Positions 44,684 to 53,463 of a stretch of 64,000 nucleotides of DNA are shown piece by piece (within the stretch, counting starts at the first letter, position 1; each line of letters starts with the position of its first letter). Origin of the DNA: Treponema sp. Lineage in GTDB: Bacteria; Spirochaetota; Spirochaetia; Treponematales; Treponemataceae. The stretch is taken from positions 1 to 64,000 of the forward strand of contig JAEDJA010000004.1 of NCBI GenBank assembly GCA_016296575.1, read 5' to 3'. Below the pieces are notes generated by a model. It did not search any database. It was not told where the DNA came from and worked only from the letters and a program-made list of their open reading frames with translations. A program made the position numbers and the translations under genes.

Positions 44684-45829
44684 TTAAACTTTAAAACCCA
44701 TCTGTGCTGCTTTGACAAGCTTTGATTTTAGAAGCAGATTTTCTTTTTTCAACTGTGTAAGCTCATAAGTCTGGGCCTTTACCATTTCGGCAAGTTCACT
44801 TACAGACAATGAGCCACCTGAAACAAAATCTTCAATACCAGAAAGTCTGAACTGATAGTCGTCATTTGCTTCTTCTTCAACATACTCAAAATTATCACTT
44901 AGCCCGCCTAGAGCAAAGCTTTTATCAAAAGTATAAGCCTGATTTGCATTTACCTTGTCGGCAATACGATAAACTGCCTGTCCAAGTACAGACTGTGGTT
45001 TATAAACTACAACTGGAAGCTGGGAAGCAAGGGCTTTATCTTGAAGCATATCCCGATACATAAGACCAAGATACTCAATTTCAAGGCCAAGATACTGATT
45101 ACAAGAGGTTTTAATACGCTGAACTTTATCTGCATCTTTTGGATCTTCGATCATATTCATTACAAGACGCGGACGGAACTGATTCATGCGGTTTACAAAA
45201 ATCTTCGTATTTTCAGGATCTATCTGCATGAGAGCCTGGACCAGCTGCGGAATATAAAGCTTCTGCATTGTGGCGGTATCTTTTTTTAGATTTTCAATGT
45301 ACTGACGGCCAGGTGTTCCCCTTTTGAAAGTAGTGTACATAAGTCTAAAAACAGCATTCTTAAGGAAAAGATAACCGTTTAATGTGGCTGTTACTGCAGG
45401 AGATGTTACAATGATTCCCTGAGGTGAAAGCAGGAACATATCCAGTATAAACTGATGGGTTCCAGCACCCAGGTCAAGAATTACATAATCTGCATCAATA
45501 TTGCAAAGATTTCTGATTAGTTTTACTTTCTGAACATGTTTTAGCGATGTAAGATCGGGAATCTGTGAATCACCAGCAATAAAGCTTACATTCTGGTAAT
45601 CTGTAGGACAGATGATATTTTTAAACTCTGTTTTTTCTGTAAACCAAGCTCCAAGGCTCTGTGTGCCGGGACGCTGGCCAATAACAAGATGAAGATTTGA
45701 TGCACCAAGATCCAGATCAACAAGAACAACTCGTTTACCGCTCTGACCAAGTGCTACAGCCAAGTTTGCTGACAAGAGGCTTTTTCCTACCCCACCCTTT
45801 CCACTCGCAATAGGTATAATTTGTGCCAT
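44684..45829 (-). CDS. MinD/ParA-family ATPase
   Basis: 381-residue P-loop ATPase. Deviant Walker A KGGVGKS near residues 11-17 (IASGKGGVGKSLLSANLAVA), switch I region VVLVDLDLGASNLHLVIG and Walker B YVILDLGAGTHQFILD. A segment of about 65 residues in the middle (FKRGTPGRQYIENLKKDTAT) and a C-terminal coiled coil (KAQTYELTQLKKENLLLKSK) are additions relative to MinD. Flagellar-number regulators (FlhG) and cell-pole factors use this fold; the precise role here is open. TATAAT lies 5 nt before ATG 45829 in a perfect promoter, with no Shine-Dalgarno site, so it is a leaderless candidate. lgt is downstream. Confidence 0.92.
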   Translation of the reverse strand: MAQIIPIASGKGGVGKSLLSANLAVALGQSGKRVVLVDLDLGASNLHLVIGQRPGTQSLGAWFTEKTEFKNIICPTDYQNVSFIAGDSQIPDLTSLKHVQKVKLIRNLCNIDADYVILDLGAGTHQFILDMFLLSPQGIIVTSPAVTATLNGYLFLKNAVFRLMYTTFKRGTPGRQYIENLKKDTATMQKLYIPQLVQALMQIDPENTKIFVNRMNQFRPRLVMNMIEDPKDADKVQRIKTSCNQYLGLEIEYLGLMYRDMLQDKALASQLPVVVYKPQSVLGQAVYRIADKVNANQAYTFDKSFALGGLSDNFEYVEEEANDDYQFRLSGIEDFVSGGSLSVSELAEMVKAQTYELTQLKKENLLLKSKLVKAAQMGFKV

Positions 45830-45834
45830 ACTTT

Positions 45835-45863
45835 ATTATATGTCAGAAACAACAGTATTTCAA
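45835..45863 (-). promoter_or_regulatory. Promoter giving a leaderless mRNA for the MinD-type ATPase
   Basis: Minus strand TTGAAA (45863-45858), 17-nt spacer, consensus TATAAT (45840-45835), then 5 nt to ATG 45829. The -35 begins 3 nt after the T run of the upstream receptor's terminator. Confidence 0.84.
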
Positions 45864-45866
45864 CGC

Positions 45867-45960
45867 AAAAAAGGCTGCCCCAAAAGTATCATTGAACCCT
45901 TCGACAGGCTCAGGGACCGTAAACTCAACCACAATAATGCAAACTTATGGGACAGCCTTT
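45867..45960 (-). terminator. Terminator of the second chemoreceptor, built on a modular repeat
   Basis: Ends AAAGGCTGCCCC... (45870-45887) and ...GGGACAGCCTTT (45943-45960) pair over about 17 bp with mismatches; on the minus strand T6 follows (45872-45867). The roughly 55-nt loop carries CCCTTCGACAGGCTCAGGG (45897-45915) and AAACTCAACCAC. It is the short copy of the repeat at 42836-42977. Confidence 0.85.
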
Positions 45961-45988
45961 CTTAAAAATATTATAGATCAGTCTAAAA

Positions 45989-48106
45989 TTAAACCTTAAA
46001 CTTATCTACCTGTTCACCAATTTCATCAATACTGTCACGCATTTTTCCAGCGATATTTGTCAAAGATGAACCAGTTTCGTTGATTTTCTGAGCACCTACT
46101 GTCATTTCTTCCATACTGCTCTTCATTTCCAAAGCTGCATTCTGAAGTGACTGAACTTCCAGGAGAATAGATTTGTTTCCAATAGCCATTTCCTGAGATG
46201 CAATTCGAACTTCAGCAGTAGAATCGTTCATGTTTTTAAGAGCTTCACTAATCTGCTGTGAACCAATTGTCTGTTCTTCCATTGCACCTTTAATCTGGCG
46301 TACCAGTTCATCTGTTGCATTGATTCGTTCAGCAACATACTGGAAGGCAGAGCTTGACTGTGTTGAAGCATGAACCATACTTTCGATTGAAGCAGAAATA
46401 TTGTTCAACTGTTCACCAATTGTTCGTGACTGCTGACTTGAAGTTTCAGAAAGCTTTCGGATTTCATCAGCAACAACGGAGAAACCTTTACCTGCCTCAC
46501 CAGCGTGAGCAGCTTCGATAGCGGCGTTCATAGCCAGAAGGTTTGTCTGTTTTGCAATTGAAGCAATGGCAATGTTGGCATCCAGAAGTGTTTCACTCTG
46601 GTTTTTAATCTGTTCAATTTTGTCAGTGGCATCATTCTGAAGAACAACACCGTTTTGTGCTGAAATAGCAAGCTCTCCAAATGAATCGGCCATTTTATCC
46701 ATAGAAGTTGTAACTGACTGGATATTTCCCATCATCTGTTCTACAGCAGAAGAAGCCTGAACAATACCTGAGCTCTGGTTTTCAATCATTCGTTCAAGAG
46801 ATTCAATATTTGATGCAATTTCATTTACAGCACCGGCAGTCTGTTCAACAGAATTAACCTGATTTCCAATCTGTCCATGTACCGAATTAATATTTGCAAT
46901 AATTTCTGTAATGGCAGATGCAGTTTCCTGTGTTGAAGTATCAAGCTCGGCACCGGCAATCATAAGATTATCTTTTGAATGTTTAACACCAGTCATAATT
47001 GTCTGGAGTTTTTCTGTAAACTTGTTGAATCCTGTGATTACATCGGAGATTTCATCGTTTGAACCTTCGTCAATACGATTTGTAAGATCTGCATTTCCTG
47101 TTGCAATTTCAGCAATAGCATTTTTAACTCTATTAAGAGGATTAAGCATAATTCTTACAAATACAATGGCAAGAATAATAGCAAGAATAATAAATACTAT
47201 AATTGTAACCACAACAATTTGATTTAGTTCCTGAAGTGTACCATAATATACATCGTATGGAGCAATACAAAGAACTGACCAAGGAGTTCCACAACCTAAT
47301 GGATTTTCTGGATCAAGAGGACGGAAGCTTGAAGTAACCTTCATTCCCATAAGCTTGTTGAAGAAAACGTCGTTTGATGTCTGTCCAGCAAACAGTTTGT
47401 TGAATACCATAACCATTGGCTCATCTGGATCAAGAACCTTTTCAGCACCTTCCTGGCCTTCACCAGCTGGGTTTGCATCAGCAACATAACTTGAATCAGT
47501 AAGGTTGATTACAACAGGGTGCATTCCACCACCGATATCAATATCTTTAATAATATCAAGGATTGGGTTTCCTTTAAGAACGGCAACCATAACACCAATA
47601 ATTTCTCCGTCATCAGCAAAAACAGGAACAGAGAAGAACATAAGGATTGAATTTGTAATTGGATTTAATGCTGGAGCACGAGTCCAACGTTCACCTTTCA
47701 TACCACCCTGGAAATATTCGGCAGCACTAAAATCATGGAGAATTCCACCAGGAAGATAAGACATACCATCTTTATCGTAGAAACAAACATTTTCATATTT
47801 TCCACCAGAATCTTCTACGATGCTATACAGATTATCAACTTTTGTCTTAAGATCAACATTCTTATCTTTGAACAACTGCACCTTAGCAAGAGCTTCAAGC
47901 ATAGTGAACTGTTCATCACAGAGTTTATTGATACTTGCAGCTACTGCTTCACACTGCATTGAAAGAACAGTGTCTGTTGTAGCCGCAATATTTCTGTTTG
48001 ATACAGAAAAAATACGAACACCAATAGCAATATTAGAAAAAAGGATAAGACCTACACATACAAGCAGCATCTTTGCCTTAAGTGTAAATCGCAAATGTTT
48101 ACCCAT
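45989..48106 (-). CDS. Methyl-accepting chemotaxis protein (paralogue)
   Basis: 705-residue chemoreceptor: TM1 about 9-31, a periplasmic double-CACHE region about 35-295 ([38 protein letters not shown]), TM2 about 297-319, HAMP about 320-375 and a signalling coiled coil with [20 protein letters not shown] at the hairpin tip. The C-terminus [10 protein letters not shown] matches the receptor at 12279-14354; the sensor domains differ, so they detect different ligands but feed the same CheA/CheW system. Shine-Dalgarno AGGAG lies 10 nt before ATG 48106. A promoter and a palindrome spanning the start of transcription lie upstream. Confidence 0.95.
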   Translation of the reverse strand: MGKHLRFTLKAKMLLVCVGLILFSNIAIGVRIFSVSNRNIAATTDTVLSMQCEAVAASINKLCDEQFTMLEALAKVQLFKDKNVDLKTKVDNLYSIVEDSGGKYENVCFYDKDGMSYLPGGILHDFSAAEYFQGGMKGERWTRAPALNPITNSILMFFSVPVFADDGEIIGVMVAVLKGNPILDIIKDIDIGGGMHPVVINLTDSSYVADANPAGEGQEGAEKVLDPDEPMVMVFNKLFAGQTSNDVFFNKLMGMKVTSSFRPLDPENPLGCGTPWSVLCIAPYDVYYGTLQELNQIVVVTIIVFIILAIILAIVFVRIMLNPLNRVKNAIAEIATGNADLTNRIDEGSNDEISDVITGFNKFTEKLQTIMTGVKHSKDNLMIAGAELDTSTQETASAITEIIANINSVHGQIGNQVNSVEQTAGAVNEIASNIESLERMIENQSSGIVQASSAVEQMMGNIQSVTTSMDKMADSFGELAISAQNGVVLQNDATDKIEQIKNQSETLLDANIAIASIAKQTNLLAMNAAIEAAHAGEAGKGFSVVADEIRKLSETSSQQSRTIGEQLNNISASIESMVHASTQSSSAFQYVAERINATDELVRQIKGAMEEQTIGSQQISEALKNMNDSTAEVRIASQEMAIGNKSILLEVQSLQNAALEMKSSMEEMTVGAQKINETGSSLTNIAGKMRDSIDEIGEQVDKFKV

Positions 48107-48131
48107 AAAAAAAATCTCCTGTAATATGATT

Positions 48132-48150
48132 TGAATAAACCCTTTATTCA
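48132..48150. promoter_or_regulatory. Perfect palindrome at the receptor transcription start
   Basis: TGAATAAA (48132-48139), CCC, TTTATTCA (48143-48150). It covers the predicted start near 48143 and could be an operator or a leader hairpin. Confidence 0.6.
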
Positions 48151-48178
48151 GTTTACCACCGTTTTCTAATTAACGCAA
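48150..48178 (-). promoter_or_regulatory. Promoter of the second chemoreceptor
   Basis: Minus strand TTGCGT (48178-48173), 17-nt spacer, TAAACT (48155-48150). Predicted leader of about 37 nt. Confidence 0.65.
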
Positions 48179-48218
48179 TATTATCTCTATTATCTCCAAC
48201 TTAATAAACTAATTATTA

Positions 48219-48247
48219 TTGCTAATCAGTAACTAAAACTTTATACT
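48219..48247 (+). promoter_or_regulatory. Promoter giving a leaderless S41 protease mRNA
   Basis: TTGCTA (48219-48224), 17-nt spacer, TATACT (48242-48247), then 7 nt to ATG 48255. A second TATAAT directly abuts the ATG (48249-48254), too close to serve as its -10. No Shine-Dalgarno site is present. Confidence 0.8.
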
Positions 48248-48254
48248 ATATAAT

Positions 48255-49721
48255 ATGAAAAGATTTGAAAAACTGACCGTAGTACTTACTTATTTTGTAC
48301 TTTCCATATTTTCATCGCAGATTTTTGCACAGTCTGCATCAAGCACAGCAAATCAGAATAAAGTATCAAGTTTTCAGTATATGAAGCGGATTAATTCTGT
48401 TTTTGAATTTCTTCAGCAGAATTATGTCGATGAACTGGATCCTAAACTGCTTTACGAAGGTGCCTTGAGAGGAATGCTGGATTCCATTGGTGACCCTTAC
48501 ACAACTTATATGGATAGTGATTATCTTCGTGATATTAATGACACAACAACAGGTTCCTTTGGCGGAGTAGGTCTTTCCATTTCAAAACTGACTGTAAATT
48601 CTGCAGACAAACCTGCCTATGTTGAAGTTGTAACTCCATTGGAAGATACGCCTGGTTTCCGAGCTGGAATTGTTACAGGTGACCTTATTATAGCCATTGA
48701 CGGTCTTCCAACTCCAGAAATGTCCATGGATGATGTACTTAGTCATCTGCGGGGAGAAGTTGGCAATCCTGTTACAATATCAATTCTTCGCGGAAAAAAT
48801 ATGACTTTTGACGTGACTCTTGTGCGGGAGCTTATTGAAGTACCAACTGTAAAATACGGCATGATTGGGAAAACCGGTTATGTAAGACTTATTGAATTTA
48901 CTCCGGATACAGCACACCGCATGCAGGACGCCTTGGATTCCTTTGAAAAAAGCGGCTACACTTCCCTTATTGTGGACTTGCGCGACAATCCAGGCGGACT
49001 CATTACAAGTGCCGTTGATGTTTGTGATAAATTCATTGATAAAGGTCCTGTTGTAACAACAAAGAGCCGTGTTCTTTTTGAAAATCAGTCATTCAATGCA
49101 AGTGCTGCAAAAACTACAGTTCCAAAAGGTATGCCTGTAATTATCCTTATAAACCGAGGTTCTGCTTCAGCAAGCGAAATTGTTTCAGGCTGTCTTAAAG
49201 ATTACCACGTGGCCTATCTTGTAGGAACCCGTTCTTATGGAAAGGGACTTGTACAGCAGGTAAGTTACCTTTTTGACAATGATGCTTTTAAATATACTGT
49301 TGCACGCTACTACACCCCAAGTGATGTTTGTATCGACAAAGTTGGAATTCAGCCGGATATTGAAGTAACCTTCCCAGATCTTACTGAAGAAGAAAGTCAG
49401 ATTTACCTGAACCTGATAAACAGCAAATCAATTGAAGATTACGTAACAGCTCATCCCAAAATGACTGAAGCCGATATTTCAACCTATGCTGCAAAGCTTT
49501 GCGAAACTTATCCTCTTAATGAACGACTTATGCGCCGCCTGGTACGTTTAGAAACTCAGAAACACAAAGCTTCACCACTCTACGATCTTGATTACGACAT
49601 TCAGCTTCAGAAGGCTCTTGAAATCATCGAAAAAGAAGATTTTTCAAAGCTTATGAAAGAAGCAAAGACTCTTAAGGAAATGGAACTGGAAGCAGAAGCT
49701 GAAGCAGCAAAAGCCAATTAG
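48255..49721 (+). CDS. S41-family C-terminal processing peptidase
   Basis: 488-residue exported serine protease. A signal peptide (about 1-25, ending IFAQ) is followed by an N-terminal helical domain, a PDZ domain (about 100-180, GVGLSISK, AGIVTGDLIIAIDG) and the protease core with Ser/Lys dyad: S305 in INRGSASASEI and K330 in RSYGKGLVQ. The 25-residue gap equals that of plant D1 protease. It cleaves C-terminal tails of periplasmic proteins. It heads a tightly spaced plus-strand operon (rsmE, GT26, SPOUT methyltransferase, HD-GYP and HAD genes; gaps of 15-31 nt). No ribosome-binding site is present. Confidence 0.94.
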   Translation: MKRFEKLTVVLTYFVLSIFSSQIFAQSASSTANQNKVSSFQYMKRINSVFEFLQQNYVDELDPKLLYEGALRGMLDSIGDPYTTYMDSDYLRDINDTTTGSFGGVGLSISKLTVNSADKPAYVEVVTPLEDTPGFRAGIVTGDLIIAIDGLPTPEMSMDDVLSHLRGEVGNPVTISILRGKNMTFDVTLVRELIEVPTVKYGMIGKTGYVRLIEFTPDTAHRMQDALDSFEKSGYTSLIVDLRDNPGGLITSAVDVCDKFIDKGPVVTTKSRVLFENQSFNASAAKTTVPKGMPVIILINRGSASASEIVSGCLKDYHVAYLVGTRSYGKGLVQQVSYLFDNDAFKYTVARYYTPSDVCIDKVGIQPDIEVTFPDLTEEESQIYLNLINSKSIEDYVTAHPKMTEADISTYAAKLCETYPLNERLMRRLVRLETQKHKASPLYDLDYDIQLQKALEIIEKEDFSKLMKEAKTLKEMELEAEAEAAKAN

Positions 49722-49741
49722 CCGGTCTGCCAAAAAACAAG

Positions 49742-50509
49742 ATGCGACAATTTGTAAGCTCTATTGATCCAGATAAAAGAGGCATTCTCATCCTATCAGG
49801 AAAAGACTACCGTTATTTTAGGCAGGTGCTCCGTTCCAAAAAAGGTGACATGATAGATGTGCGTCTTCCAGATGGAAAACTCCAGAATATGACACTGGCT
49901 TCAATTGACGATGACAGCAAAACAATTGAACTTCAGGTTTGTGCAAATACTGCACCAGCCCAAGATATAAAAGGAAACGACACCAACTATTATCTGTTTC
50001 AGTTTATGCCACGGCCTCAGAAATTTGAACTGATTGTAAAATCTGCAACAGAATGCGGAGTCCTGAAGATTATCCCTGTTTTTGGTAAATACAGCGAAAA
50101 ATCCAGCATTCAGGCCGTAAGTACAAAACGAGAACGCTTTGAAAAAATTGTAAAGGAAGCCCGCCAGCAATCTGGTTCTCCAGTAAACACGGAGATTCTT
50201 GAGCCACTTACATTGGAAGAAGCTGTAGAATACTGGAAAAATGTGGCTCCTGAAAATGAAAAAACCGCTTTTGTTCTTTCAGAACGAACAGAAAACTGTG
50301 CTGATTTTCCGGGAAAGCTTACATCACCGGAAGTAAAAAATGTGGCTATAGCAGTAGGAAGTGAAGGTGGAATTAGTCCGGAAGAAGTGGAAATCCTTGA
50401 AAAAGGACTTTTCGGTCGTCTTCATTTTGCCGTTAATATATTAAGATGTGAAACTGCCGCCTTATACGGAATTGCCGCCGTTCAGGTTGCAAAAAGCACT
50501 GCAAAGTAA
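49742..50509 (+). CDS. rsmE: 16S rRNA m3U1498 methyltransferase
   Basis: 255-residue SPOUT-class methyltransferase that modifies U1498 of 16S rRNA using SAM. An N-terminal PUA-like domain (FRQVLRSKKGDMIDVRLPDG) precedes the catalytic SPOUT domain: KFELIVKSATECGVLKIIP, the KREREFKI-like stretch TKRERFEKIVKEARQQSGSP, and the knot segments AIAVGSEGGISPEEVEILEK and HFAVNILRCETAALYGIAAVQ. Length is normal. The ATG lies 20 nt after the protease stop without a clear Shine-Dalgarno site, so translation may depend on coupling. Confidence 0.95.
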   Translation: MRQFVSSIDPDKRGILILSGKDYRYFRQVLRSKKGDMIDVRLPDGKLQNMTLASIDDDSKTIELQVCANTAPAQDIKGNDTNYYLFQFMPRPQKFELIVKSATECGVLKIIPVFGKYSEKSSIQAVSTKRERFEKIVKEARQQSGSPVNTEILEPLTLEEAVEYWKNVAPENEKTAFVLSERTENCADFPGKLTSPEVKNVAIAVGSEGGISPEEVEILEKGLFGRLHFAVNILRCETAALYGIAAVQVAKSTAK

Positions 50510-50540
50510 AATCAAAAATGTGATCCTGTGGGAGGATAAA

Positions 50541-51281
50541 ATGATAGAAAGAATTTCTGTAATCGGAGTACCAGTGGACATTTGCCGGCCTGAAGACCTG
50601 GAAACTGAAGTGCAGGAAATGCTTGCTAAGCCGGGAACAAAACAGATAATTTTTCTATCTGTATGGAATCTGTTAAAGGCACGTCGCAAAGGTGATTTTG
50701 CAGAAACTGTAAAAAATGCTGATTTGATTCTTCCAGTTTCAAAAAGCATTATTAAAGGCGCCCGATTTCTCAAAAAAAATGTACCTTCCCGATACAACCC
50801 TTTTGACGCCGTAATTCAGATTCTTTCAATTCTGGAAGATCATTACAAATCACTTTTTATGCTTGGATCAAATAAAAAAACTTTGCAGAAGGCAGAACGC
50901 AATATCCGCGAAACCTACCGCAATCTTCACATTGTAGGCCGCTATGTAGGTTATTATCCAAAAAGCATGGAAAATGATATTGTTCAGGCTATTTTTAAAA
51001 GTCAGGCCTCTCTTGTGCTTGTTAGTGACGGTATCAAGGAAAAAGACTGTTGGGCTTACCGCCGAAGAAACCGCTTTTCATCAAGCATTTTCCTCTATTA
51101 TAAAGATGCATTTGGCATTTTTTCAGAACGCGTAAAAAGAGTTAATCCAAAAACCTTTGAAAAAGGAAAGGAAGTCTGGGTAGAAATCGGACACAATCCT
51201 TTCAAGATTTTCCTCATCTTCCCTTACATGTGGTATAAGATAATCCTTTTGTGGTACAGACTTTTTAAAAAGGGAAAATAA
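50541..51281 (+). CDS. WecG/TagA/CpsF-family glycosyltransferase (GT26)
   Basis: 246-residue protein. The GT26 pattern is clear: IERISVIGVPVDICRPEDLE at the N-terminus, KNADLILPVSKSIIKGARFL, RYNPFDAVIQILSIL, FMLGSNKKTLQKAERNIR, GRYVGYYPKSMENDIVQAI and a basic C-terminus. Family members add ManNAc-type sugars to lipid-linked intermediates of teichoic acid or surface polysaccharide. Two usual motifs are altered (LPVSKSI replaces LPDGxGI, and SDGIKEKDCWAYRRR replaces the GxPxQExW region), so activity may differ. A strong GGAGG lies 5 nt before ATG 50541; an earlier in-frame start at 50448 overlaps rsmE and is less likely. Confidence 0.88.
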   Translation: MIERISVIGVPVDICRPEDLETEVQEMLAKPGTKQIIFLSVWNLLKARRKGDFAETVKNADLILPVSKSIIKGARFLKKNVPSRYNPFDAVIQILSILEDHYKSLFMLGSNKKTLQKAERNIRETYRNLHIVGRYVGYYPKSMENDIVQAIFKSQASLVLVSDGIKEKDCWAYRRRNRFSSSIFLYYKDAFGIFSERVKRVNPKTFEKGKEVWVEIGHNPFKIFLIFPYMWYKIILLWYRLFKKGK

Positions 51282-51296
51282 TTTCAGGACGTAAAA

Positions 51297-52037
51297 TTGA
51301 AAACAGAAAATATTGTAGTTGTATTAGATCATCCGGACGAAAGCAGAAACATTGGAGCAGCCTGCCGAGCAATGGCAAACAACGGTGTAAAAATTCTTCG
51401 AATAGTTGGTGAACGAGAAAATTATGATGAAGAACGAATCCGTATCCTGGCCATCCATGCATTTCCAATCTATGAAAAGGTAGAATTCTTTTCTTCAATA
51501 ACTGAAGCCACAAAAGACTGTGCCATAAGTGCCGGAACAACACGTCGCCGCGGAAAAAAACGTAAGGAAAAGCTTTTTCTGCCTGAAGAATTTGCTTCTC
51601 ATGTAAGTCCTGTTTCTGAAAATGCAAAGATTGCTGTTGTATTTGGAAACGAACGCACTGGTCTTACTGATGAACAATTCTCCCAATGTACCGTTGGTGT
51701 TACAATTCCATCTTGTCCCGACTTTGCAAGTCTTAATTTGAGTCATGCAGTACAAATTATTTTATATGCACTTTTTAGAGAAATTTCACAAAATCTTACA
51801 GGATTTACACCAATTACACTTGATAGAATAGACATTTCTGTGAATAATATATGTAATAATTTGCAAAAAATCGGATTTTTCCATGTTACTGGGCGGGATG
51901 ACATGGAACGTTTTTGGAGAAGCCTTCTTGCAAGAAGTGCCATGAGCGAAAGTGAGGCACAATATATTGAAAAAGTCTTTTCCAAAGCAGCAGGGTTAAT
52001 TCAGTCTAAATCGGCAGAGGAGTCGAAAAACATTTAA
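51297..52037 (+). CDS. TrmH/TrmJ-family SPOUT RNA methyltransferase
   Basis: 246-residue SAM-dependent RNA 2'-O-methyltransferase. Motif 1 is NIVVVLDHPDESRNIGAACRA, motif 2 IAVVFGNERTGLTDEQF and motif 3 IPSCPDFASLNLSHAVQIIL, with the last two forming the SPOUT knot. The N-terminal placement and short C-terminal extension fit TrmJ-like enzymes (tRNA Cm32/Um32) better than TrmH or RlmB. It starts with TTG at 51297, preceded by CAGGA 7 nt upstream. It sits 15 nt after the glycosyltransferase stop, in the same operon as rsmE, so two RNA methyltransferases share a transcript. Confidence 0.92.
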   Translation: MKTENIVVVLDHPDESRNIGAACRAMANNGVKILRIVGERENYDEERIRILAIHAFPIYEKVEFFSSITEATKDCAISAGTTRRRGKKRKEKLFLPEEFASHVSPVSENAKIAVVFGNERTGLTDEQFSQCTVGVTIPSCPDFASLNLSHAVQIILYALFREISQNLTGFTPITLDRIDISVNNICNNLQKIGFFHVTGRDDMERFWRSLLARSAMSESEAQYIEKVFSKAAGLIQSKSAEESKNI

Positions 52038-52053
52038 CAAGCCAAGGATTATC

Positions 52054-53448
52054 TTGGACATTTATAACTTTAACATAGAGTTTCAGCTTGCGGCTTTACT
52101 CTTTACAGTTCTTTTTCTCTCCTTCTTTATCGGTGAGTTCCGCCAAATAACAAAACGTAACATAATCTTTATTATTCAGGTAGTAATTTGTATTCTAAAT
52201 CTTCTTGTTGATATAACAAGTGTAATTTTCATTACATATTATACTTCCTACAGACTTTTAGGTTATGAAATATCGCCCTGGCTGGAGTTTTGGACCATTT
52301 TTTTTGCTAAGGCATACATTGTTCTTGTAGTTTCTTTTTTGTACACAATCCTCGTTTATGTTGCAAATGCCTGTCATTATCGTGGAATCGGGAAAAAAGC
52401 ATCAAAAACCATCCATATTGTTGTATTCTGTCTTTCCATTGGTGTAATCATGGTTGCTACCATGGCAGTAATCGAACCTATTTATTTTGATGGAGACGGT
52501 TTCCACGCATGGAGTTATGGAGTTGGTGCTAGTGCTACATATTACTACGGTGCATTCTGTGCAGTGTGTGCAGTCATTATCTTTTCTGTAGGATGGAAAA
52601 ACATGTCCCACAGGGAACGCCGTCCAATTATTGCATTTCTTATTACCCAGGGTGGTGTAGCAATTATTCAGAGTTTTTTCCCAAACATTCTGATTCTTGG
52701 TCTTGGAAATGCACTTACAGAAGCTTTTATTTACAAATCCCTTACTGTTCACGAGAAAAACAAAGTTCATAATGATACTATCAACTCATTTGCTGAAATC
52801 ATTGAAGCCCGTGAAAAAAACACAGGTGAACATATTAAGAGAACCAGAAAATACGTTCAGATTATTGCTGACGAGCTTCTCAAAATCAATTATGACCGAA
52901 AACTGGTAAATAAAGACTGGACAAACCGTCTTTCCCAGGCCGCTGCCCTTCACGATCTTGGAAAACTGCCTATTCCAAATGATGTTCTTTCAAAACCAGG
53001 CAAGCTTACAGATGAAGAATATGCTGTTATTAAAAAACATCCTGAATTTGGTGCAAACATTATTAAAGGCAGTCTGAATAAAATTGGAGATCCATTATTC
53101 CAGGAGCTTGCCTGGGAAATGGCCTACACTCACCACGAAAAATGGGATGGTTCCGGCTATCCACGTGGACTAAAAGGTAAAGAAATTCCTCTTTCAGGCC
53201 AGATTATGGCTGTTGCCGATGTTTTTGACGCTGTTTCTCAAAAAAGATGCTATCGTGCCGCCATGACACTTGATGAATCTTTCTCTATAATTTCTGATGG
53301 TATTGGAACTCATTTCAATCCGGATATTGCAAAAGCTTTTATTCAAGCTCGTCCGGTAGTTGAAAGAGCTTATATGGTTTTTATTGAACAGCAAAATGCC
53401 AGAGAAGAAACTGAAGCGCTGGAATCTGCTCAGAAAACCAAAGGCTGA
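52054..53448 (+). CDS. Membrane HD-GYP domain protein
   Basis: 464 residues. About seven hydrophobic segments in the N-terminal 225 residues form a membrane sensor of the 7TM type (histidine-kinase N-terminal-like). The C-terminal HD-GYP domain (about 240-435) has HD at 300-301 in AALHDLGKLPIPNDVL, EFGANIIKGS, and the signature HHEKWDGSGYP at 360-370. HD-GYP domains hydrolyse c-di-GMP to GMP, so this should oppose the GGDEF protein at 33.2 kb. The key residues are intact. The start is TTG at 52054 with AAGGA 5 nt upstream; gaps to neighbours are 16 and 15 nt. Confidence 0.93.
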   Translation: MDIYNFNIEFQLAALLFTVLFLSFFIGEFRQITKRNIIFIIQVVICILNLLVDITSVIFITYYTSYRLLGYEISPWLEFWTIFFAKAYIVLVVSFLYTILVYVANACHYRGIGKKASKTIHIVVFCLSIGVIMVATMAVIEPIYFDGDGFHAWSYGVGASATYYYGAFCAVCAVIIFSVGWKNMSHRERRPIIAFLITQGGVAIIQSFFPNILILGLGNALTEAFIYKSLTVHEKNKVHNDTINSFAEIIEAREKNTGEHIKRTRKYVQIIADELLKINYDRKLVNKDWTNRLSQAAALHDLGKLPIPNDVLSKPGKLTDEEYAVIKKHPEFGANIIKGSLNKIGDPLFQELAWEMAYTHHEKWDGSGYPRGLKGKEIPLSGQIMAVADVFDAVSQKRCYRAAMTLDESFSIISDGIGTHFNPDIAKAFIQARPVVERAYMVFIEQQNAREETEALESAQKTKG

Positions 53449-53463
53449 TATCAGGAGCTTTTA

